Of a stretch of 64,000 nucleotides of DNA, positions 59,737 to 64,000 are shown piece by piece. This stretch comes from Stenotrophomonas sp. Ste86. GTDB lineage: Bacteria; Pseudomonadota; Gammaproteobacteria; Xanthomonadales; Xanthomonadaceae. How positions within the stretch are numbered: position 1 is the stretch's first letter; each line of letters opens with the position of its first letter. The DNA lies in the NCBI RefSeq assembly GCF_024519465.1, contig NZ_JALJRW010000006.1, forward strand, positions 13,445 through 77,444. The letters run 5' to 3'. A program made the translations under genes and the position numbers. The notes under the pieces are model-generated. The model was not told the origin of the DNA. It was given only the letters and a program-made list of their open reading frames with translations, and made no database searches.

Positions 59737-62709
59737 TCAGAACTTGTAGCCGACGGTCAGACTGTAACCACGACCGTAGATGGTGGCGTAATCGCTGGAG
59801 TCGCCGAGAAAGCTGTTCGGATCGTAGAACGGCAGGCGGTCGAACAGGTTCTTGATGGTGAAGCCGACATTCCAGTGCTCATCCGGGCGCCAGCCCACGC
59901 TGAGGTTGGCCGTCCACCACGACGGGGCACCATCGCACTTGCTCTGCTCCAGCGGCAGGTAGCCGGCGGTGCAGGTCTGCGGGTTGTTGTCTTCCTCATC
60001 GATCTGCTGCAGCGCCCACTTGGTGCCGCCCACGTAGTTGATGAACATGCTGGTGGTGAACTGCTTGTAGGTCCAGTCGGCGTTGAGCGTGGCACGCAGG
60101 CGCGGGTTGTTGTAATAGCCGACCAGGTCGCCGTAGTACCAGCCGCTTTGCGCGTCGGTGTAGGAGCGGTTGCGGTTGGCGATGGTGGCGGCCACACCGA
60201 TGTTGAGGTTGCCCCAGTCGCCCAGGGTGAAGCGGCTGCGCGCGTCGATGTCGAAGCCGTCGATGAGCGTCTTGCCGCGGTTCTTGTACTGGCCCACCAC
60301 GCTGGCCACGTTGCCCACGCTGTAGCCGGGCAGCGTGCCGGGGCAGCTGACGCCGCTGGCCGGGTCGGCGCACATCGCCGCCAGCGCGGCCTGGTTGGCA
60401 CGGTCACTGTCGGTGATCGGCGAGCGCGTTGAGGCGATGATGTCTTCGTCGCGGGTGAAGTCCGGGGCGACGATTTCGTTGCTGCGGTAGATGAACCAGT
60501 AGTCGGCCGACACCGACAGCCACTGGGTGGGCTCGTAGACGAAGCCGAGCGTGGTGATCTTGGCCTTCTCCGGCTTCAGGTCCGGGTTGGGCTGGGTCAT
60601 GCGCGCCACGGTGCGGCTGCAGTCGCTGTTGAGCAGGGTCTTGCCCAAGTCCACATCACCGCCGCGGCCGGATTTCAGCAGCAGGTTGGCAATGGCGTTG
60701 GTCTCGTTGCAGCGTACTTCGTCGCGGTAGCCGCCCAGCTGCGCGAACACCCCGCCGTTGCCGGACTCGGCCAGGCTGGGTGCACGGAAGCCGGTGGAGT
60801 ACGTGCCGCGCAGCATCAGCTGGTCGAACATCTGGTACTTCAGGCCGATCTTCGGGGCTAGGTTGGCGCTGAAGTCGGGGTACTTGTCCACGCGCAGCGC
60901 AGCGTCCAGTTCCAGCTTCTCGGTGAGTGGGGCCACGGTTTCGGCAAACAGCGCATAGGTGTTGCGCTTGCCGTCGAACCACGAGCCGCCCTGCTGGGTG
61001 ATCAGGCCGTTGGCCGCATCCGGGTTGCCGGGGGTGTAGAAGGTTTCGCGGCTGGCGTTGAAGCCGAAGGCCGCACGTACCTCACCGGCGGGCAGGCTGA
61101 ACAGCGGGCCTTCGATCTTGCCGTCCAGGGTGTGCAGGCGCGTCCACGACTGGATGTCGAAAGTGGGGAAGGCCTCGCGGATCAGCGCGGCGTTGGCTTC
61201 GCTGAGCTCGCCGAACGTGTAGGCCGGATGGTCGGAGATGATCACCCGCCCGGTGCCCGGATCGATGCTGTACGGCCCGAAGGCCTTCTCGAAACCGGCC
61301 AGGTTGACGTTGGTGGTCTGGTAGGTGACCGAGTGGCTGCCGGCGGTGGCGAACGCGGTTTCCCAGTTCCAGTCACCCACGTCGCCACGCAGGCCGGCCA
61401 CCACGCGGTAGCTCTGGTCGGTGTTGCGCTGGCCGAAGTGGTTGGCGCCCACGTCCTGCAGCAGGTACTGCAGGCCGACGACGCCGCCCATCAGGGCTTT
61501 CAGTTCGGGCGACGCGTGGTTGTATTCGTTGTTCGGGCCCAGGTACGGGTACAGGAACTGGTTGACCGTGGTGCCGGTGTTGCGCGAGAACCAGCTGGTC
61601 GGGTTGCCGGTGGTGGTGCCGTAGGCGCGAGGGGTGCCGCCGTTGGCGGTCAGGTCGATGTCGGTATAGGTCGCCTCGGCGAAGGCTTCGGTGCTGTCGC
61701 CAATGAGGAAATGCGCGTTGACGTAGGCGGTGTTGCGCTCGGATTTGGCGCCGGCATCGATCTCGTTGTTCATCCACGTCTCCCAGATACAGCGCGGGCC
61801 GGCCGCTTCGCTGGTGAGCACGTTGTTGCAGCCTGGCGCGGCTTCCTGCACGCGGCGACCGGTGACCGGGTCGAAGGCGAAGTAGCTGCCGGGGTTGAAC
61901 TCGCCCGGCTTGCTGCCGGTGCCCAGGCGCAGGTTGGGCAGGTAGTTGGGGTTGTTGACGTAGTACTGGCTGGGGCGCTTGTCGTAGAAATCGCTCAGCG
62001 GAATCGCATCACGGCGGTACAGGTTGACCGAGGCGTAGACGTTGTAACGGTCAGCGTCGAGGTCGCCGAAGCCGGCGGTGATGCTGCCCTGGTGTTCGCC
62101 GTAGGAGCTGATGCGCGAGGATTTATCGGTGGTGAGGTTGATCTCGGCGCCCTGGTAGGAGCGCTTGGTGATCACGTTGATCACGCCGGCCACCGCATCG
62201 GTGCCGTACACCGCCGAGGCGCCGTCGGTGAGCACTTCCATGCGTTCGATGGCCGCGGCCGGGATCGCATCGATGTTGACGAACTGGGTCTGGAAGCCGG
62301 CCGGCGCGCCGTAGTACGACAGGCGACGGCCGTTCAGCAGCACCAGCGTGCCCTGCGCGCCGAGGCCACGCAGGTTGGCCTGCGAGGCACCATCGGAGCC
62401 GGTGAACAGCGAGCGCGAATCCTGCTGGCCCGGGCGGGCGGCCGGCAGGTTGTCGAGCACCTGCAGCAGGGTGCGCGCGCCCATGTTCTCGATGTCCTGC
62501 TTGCTGATCACCTGCACCGGCGAGGCGGTTTCCACGTCGGTGCGGCGGATGTTGGAGCCGGTCACTTCGATGCGCGACAGCTCGGTGGCCTTGGGATCGG
62601 GGGTGGCGTCCTGCGCGTTGGCACTGCCGACCACGGCAACGGCCAGGCCGAGTGCGATGGACAAGGGGGTAGCGGTGATGCGGCGATGGCGATGGCGTTC
62701 GGTCAACAT
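59737..62709 (-). CDS. TonB-dependent receptor (glycan-type)
   Basis: A 990-residue outer-membrane receptor. A signal peptide (to about residue 34, ending ANA) is followed by the plug domain (IEVTGSNIRRTDVETASPVQ, LRGLGAQGTLVLLNGRR, DGASAVYGTDAVAGVINVI) and a 22-strand barrel ending in LTVGYKF with the usual terminal Phe. Two Cys-containing loops are at about 300-325. AAGGAGA lies before the ATG at 62709. It stands between a glycosidase cut by the window edge and a GH109-type enzyme, so it probably imports an oligosaccharide. Confidence 0.93.
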   Translation of the reverse strand: MLTERHRHRRITATPLSIALGLAVAVVGSANAQDATPDPKATELSRIEVTGSNIRRTDVETASPVQVISKQDIENMGARTLLQVLDNLPAARPGQQDSRSLFTGSDGASQANLRGLGAQGTLVLLNGRRLSYYGAPAGFQTQFVNIDAIPAAAIERMEVLTDGASAVYGTDAVAGVINVITKRSYQGAEINLTTDKSSRISSYGEHQGSITAGFGDLDADRYNVYASVNLYRRDAIPLSDFYDKRPSQYYVNNPNYLPNLRLGTGSKPGEFNPGSYFAFDPVTGRRVQEAAPGCNNVLTSEAAGPRCIWETWMNNEIDAGAKSERNTAYVNAHFLIGDSTEAFAEATYTDIDLTANGGTPRAYGTTTGNPTSWFSRNTGTTVNQFLYPYLGPNNEYNHASPELKALMGGVVGLQYLLQDVGANHFGQRNTDQSYRVVAGLRGDVGDWNWETAFATAGSHSVTYQTTNVNLAGFEKAFGPYSIDPGTGRVIISDHPAYTFGELSEANAALIREAFPTFDIQSWTRLHTLDGKIEGPLFSLPAGEVRAAFGFNASRETFYTPGNPDAANGLITQQGGSWFDGKRNTYALFAETVAPLTEKLELDAALRVDKYPDFSANLAPKIGLKYQMFDQLMLRGTYSTGFRAPSLAESGNGGVFAQLGGYRDEVRCNETNAIANLLLKSGRGGDVDLGKTLLNSDCSRTVARMTQPNPDLKPEKAKITTLGFVYEPTQWLSVSADYWFIYRSNEIVAPDFTRDEDIIASTRSPITDSDRANQAALAAMCADPASGVSCPGTLPGYSVGNVASVVGQYKNRGKTLIDGFDIDARSRFTLGDWGNLNIGVAATIANRNRSYTDAQSGWYYGDLVGYYNNPRLRATLNADWTYKQFTTSMFINYVGGTKWALQQIDEEDNNPQTCTAGYLPLEQSKCDGAPSWWTANLSVGWRPDEHWNVGFTIKNLFDRLPFYDPNSFLGDSSDYATIYGRGYSLTVGYKF

Positions 62710-62845
62710 CTTTGTCTCCTTGTTCGATCCGCAGCGTGGGGCTGGCGGTGGATGGGTGTTTTCGGGCAAACGTCCCCCGTTCCGCGGCCGGCGGGCCGCA
62801 GTCGGGAAAACGCAGAGAGCTGTTTTGAAGCGGGCGGTTGAGCGG

Positions 62846-64000
62846 TTACGGCGACACGATGCTGGCGGTATCGCCCTCCTGTCCGATCAGGGCGGCATTG
62901 GCCCAGTTGCCACAGACCTGCGCAGGCGTCTGGCCCTGCGCGCCCAGCGTGCGCAGGCTCAGTCGCTGCAGGCCGCGCACGTCCACTTCCGGTTTGACCA
63001 CGCCCGGTGCCTTGACCAGGCCGCTGTCGTACAGCAGCCGGCCATCGCCCCAGACCTGGAACTGCATGCCACCGGCGGCGCGGCATTGGTCATCGATGCC
63101 GAGGTCGGCGCGCAGCAGGCGCCAGCTACCGCCCAGCTGCAGGTCGATGCGGCTGCTGGCATTCACGCCCAGGCCGCGACGGAAGTGCAGGCCGTTCATG
63201 CGCATGTCCGCCGTGCCGCCGAAGGCGTGGTCGGTGGCGACGCTGGCCTGCAACGCGGCCGGCAGTGGCAATGCGGACAGGTACAGCTGCTGCGCCGGCT
63301 TTTCAGGCTGCTGGTGTTCCAGCACATGGAAGGTCGACAGCACGATCGGACCCACATCGCGCGGCTGCAGCGCATCCACCGCGCGGGCCACGCTGCCCTG
63401 CGCGGCGGTCACCATCGGATCGGACGCGCTGGCGCCGTCGCCTTCCGGGTTCTGCGTGCTCAACACGCGGAAGCGCAGCAGGCGGCCGGCGTGGGCGGGG
63501 AAGTCGATCTGCTGCATGCCCTGCTGCAGGGTCAGGCGACCGCGCTTGACCGGTTCGCCCCACTCGCCGTTGCTGTCGGCCAGGTAGATCTCGTAGTCGC
63601 GGATCTGCCCGTTCTTCCAGTGCTGGTCGTTGCGCGGGGCCAGTTCGATGCCATCGATCAACTTGCGCTCGCCGAAGCCGACCACCCATTCGTGCGCGCC
63701 GGTCTTGACCGCCTGGTTGCGCACCGTGCGGAACCACGTGGCCGTATCGTCGTCGAAGGCCTTTTCCAGTTCGTAGCCCTGTTCTTCGGCCGGGCGGTTG
63801 ACCACCAGCAGGCTGTCCGACGGCAGCGCGCGGCCCAGCTCGGGCGCAGCCGGGTAGGCGTCATCGGCCACGGCGGCGGCGACCGGTAGCGCCAGTTGCA
63901 GGCGCAGCGGCTGGCGGATGTCGCTGGGGGCGGTACGCACGTGCACGGTGCCGCGACGCTCGCTGGCATCGAAGTACCAGCCTTCGCTGGCCGCCTGCCA
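62846..64000 (-). CDS. C-terminal part of a large glycoside hydrolase (GH31-like), 5' cut by window edge
   Basis: The frame is open through the right edge; at least 384 residues are visible. The visible N-terminal part (EGWYFDASERRGTVHVRTAP) resembles the end of a TIM-barrel glycosidase such as GH31. A discoidin-like (F5/8 type C) domain follows (LEKAFDDDTATWFRT, WVVGFGERKLIDGIEL, IRDYEIYLADSNGEWGEP), then an NPCBM-type domain (FGGTADMRMNGLHFRRGLGV, VWGDGRLLYDSGLV). These bind carbohydrate. The catalytic part lies outside the window, so the family is uncertain. It is 136 nt upstream of the TonB receptor gene. Confidence 0.75.
   Translation of the reverse strand, partial: WQAASEGWYFDASERRGTVHVRTAPSDIRQPLRLQLALPVAAAVADDAYPAAPELGRALPSDSLLVVNRPAEEQGYELEKAFDDDTATWFRTVRNQAVKTGAHEWVVGFGERKLIDGIELAPRNDQHWKNGQIRDYEIYLADSNGEWGEPVKRGRLTLQQGMQQIDFPAHAGRLLRFRVLSTQNPEGDGASASDPMVTAAQGSVARAVDALQPRDVGPIVLSTFHVLEHQQPEKPAQQLYLSALPLPAALQASVATDHAFGGTADMRMNGLHFRRGLGVNASSRIDLQLGGSWRLLRADLGIDDQCRAAGGMQFQVWGDGRLLYDSGLVKAPGVVKPEVDVRGLQRLSLRTLGAQGQTPAQVCGNWANAALIGQEGDTASIVSP

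Noticed and set aside
61132..62841. 569-residue plus-strand open frame opposite the TonB receptor
   Set aside because: Antisense shadow with repetitive Val/Gly/Ala/Arg composition and no motif.

Overview
The window comes from a high-GC gammaproteobacterium of the Lysobacteraceae (Xanthomonadaceae), most likely a Stenotrophomonas. The evidence is a set of GTAG-headed palindromic REP elements of the Stenotrophomonas (SMAG) type, in single, paired and tandem form, plus a typical gene set (LpxO-like lipid A hydroxylase, divergent speA/speE, ubiK and comM, a PACE efflux pump with its LysR regulator, a TonB receptor beside glycosidases). The genus is an inference from these features; no 16S rRNA or protein search was possible.

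Layout. 1-15.8 kb is chromosomal backbone: a DUF3772/MscS channel, a lipocalin, a FAD oxidoreductase, two PepSY proteins with an OmpR-type two-component system, a small membrane protein, speA facing speE, lpxO, an alpha/beta hydrolase, a RIO/InaA-like kinase, a PII protein and ubiK. Between ubiK and the Cof phosphatase/comM pair lies a visibly AT-richer island (about 15.84-22.48 kb). It holds a His-rich precursor peptide, an HExxH peptide-modification protein, an unrecognised protein, a methyltransferase, two MacB/FtsX-type permeases (all minus strand) and a divergent XRE-type regulator. 22.5-28.1 kb is backbone again (Cof phosphatase, comM, a damaged Lrp gene, a VOC protein, a TPM-domain protein). 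A second peptide cluster occupies 28.23-37.77 kb, all minus strand: ABC ATPase, two permeases, then from its own promoter a short His-Xaa-Ser precursor, a radical SAM/SPASM enzyme, a second HExxH protein, a very short HlyD-type adaptor, a C39-peptidase ABC exporter and an unrecognised protein.

The two clusters look like one divided system. Their precursors share a GMS(D/E)-(L/F)-x3-H-L-x-L motif in the same spacing, directly before a His-rich tail. Both have an HExxH enzyme and paralogous permease pairs, and both carry a strong hairpin just after the precursor gene. Only the second has an ATPase, a C39 exporter and a radical SAM enzyme. This is my main candidate for an undescribed system.

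37.9-39.4 kb holds the LysR/PACE pair. 39.7-52.2 kb is accessory: several unrecognised proteins, a 770-residue orphan next to an odd tRNA with a CUU anticodon, a PD-(D/E)XK nuclease-like protein, and an HsdS-HsdM-HsdR-like set with intact reading frames in which the methylase, nuclease and ATPase motifs have all been substituted. 52.2-64 kb is backbone: a short-chain fatty acid transporter, a tandem SMAG array, ubiA, tRNA-Arg(CCG), an AraC-type membrane regulator, a retropepsin/PDZ protein, and a glycan-use locus (GH109-type oxidoreductase, TonB receptor, and a glycosidase cut by the right edge).
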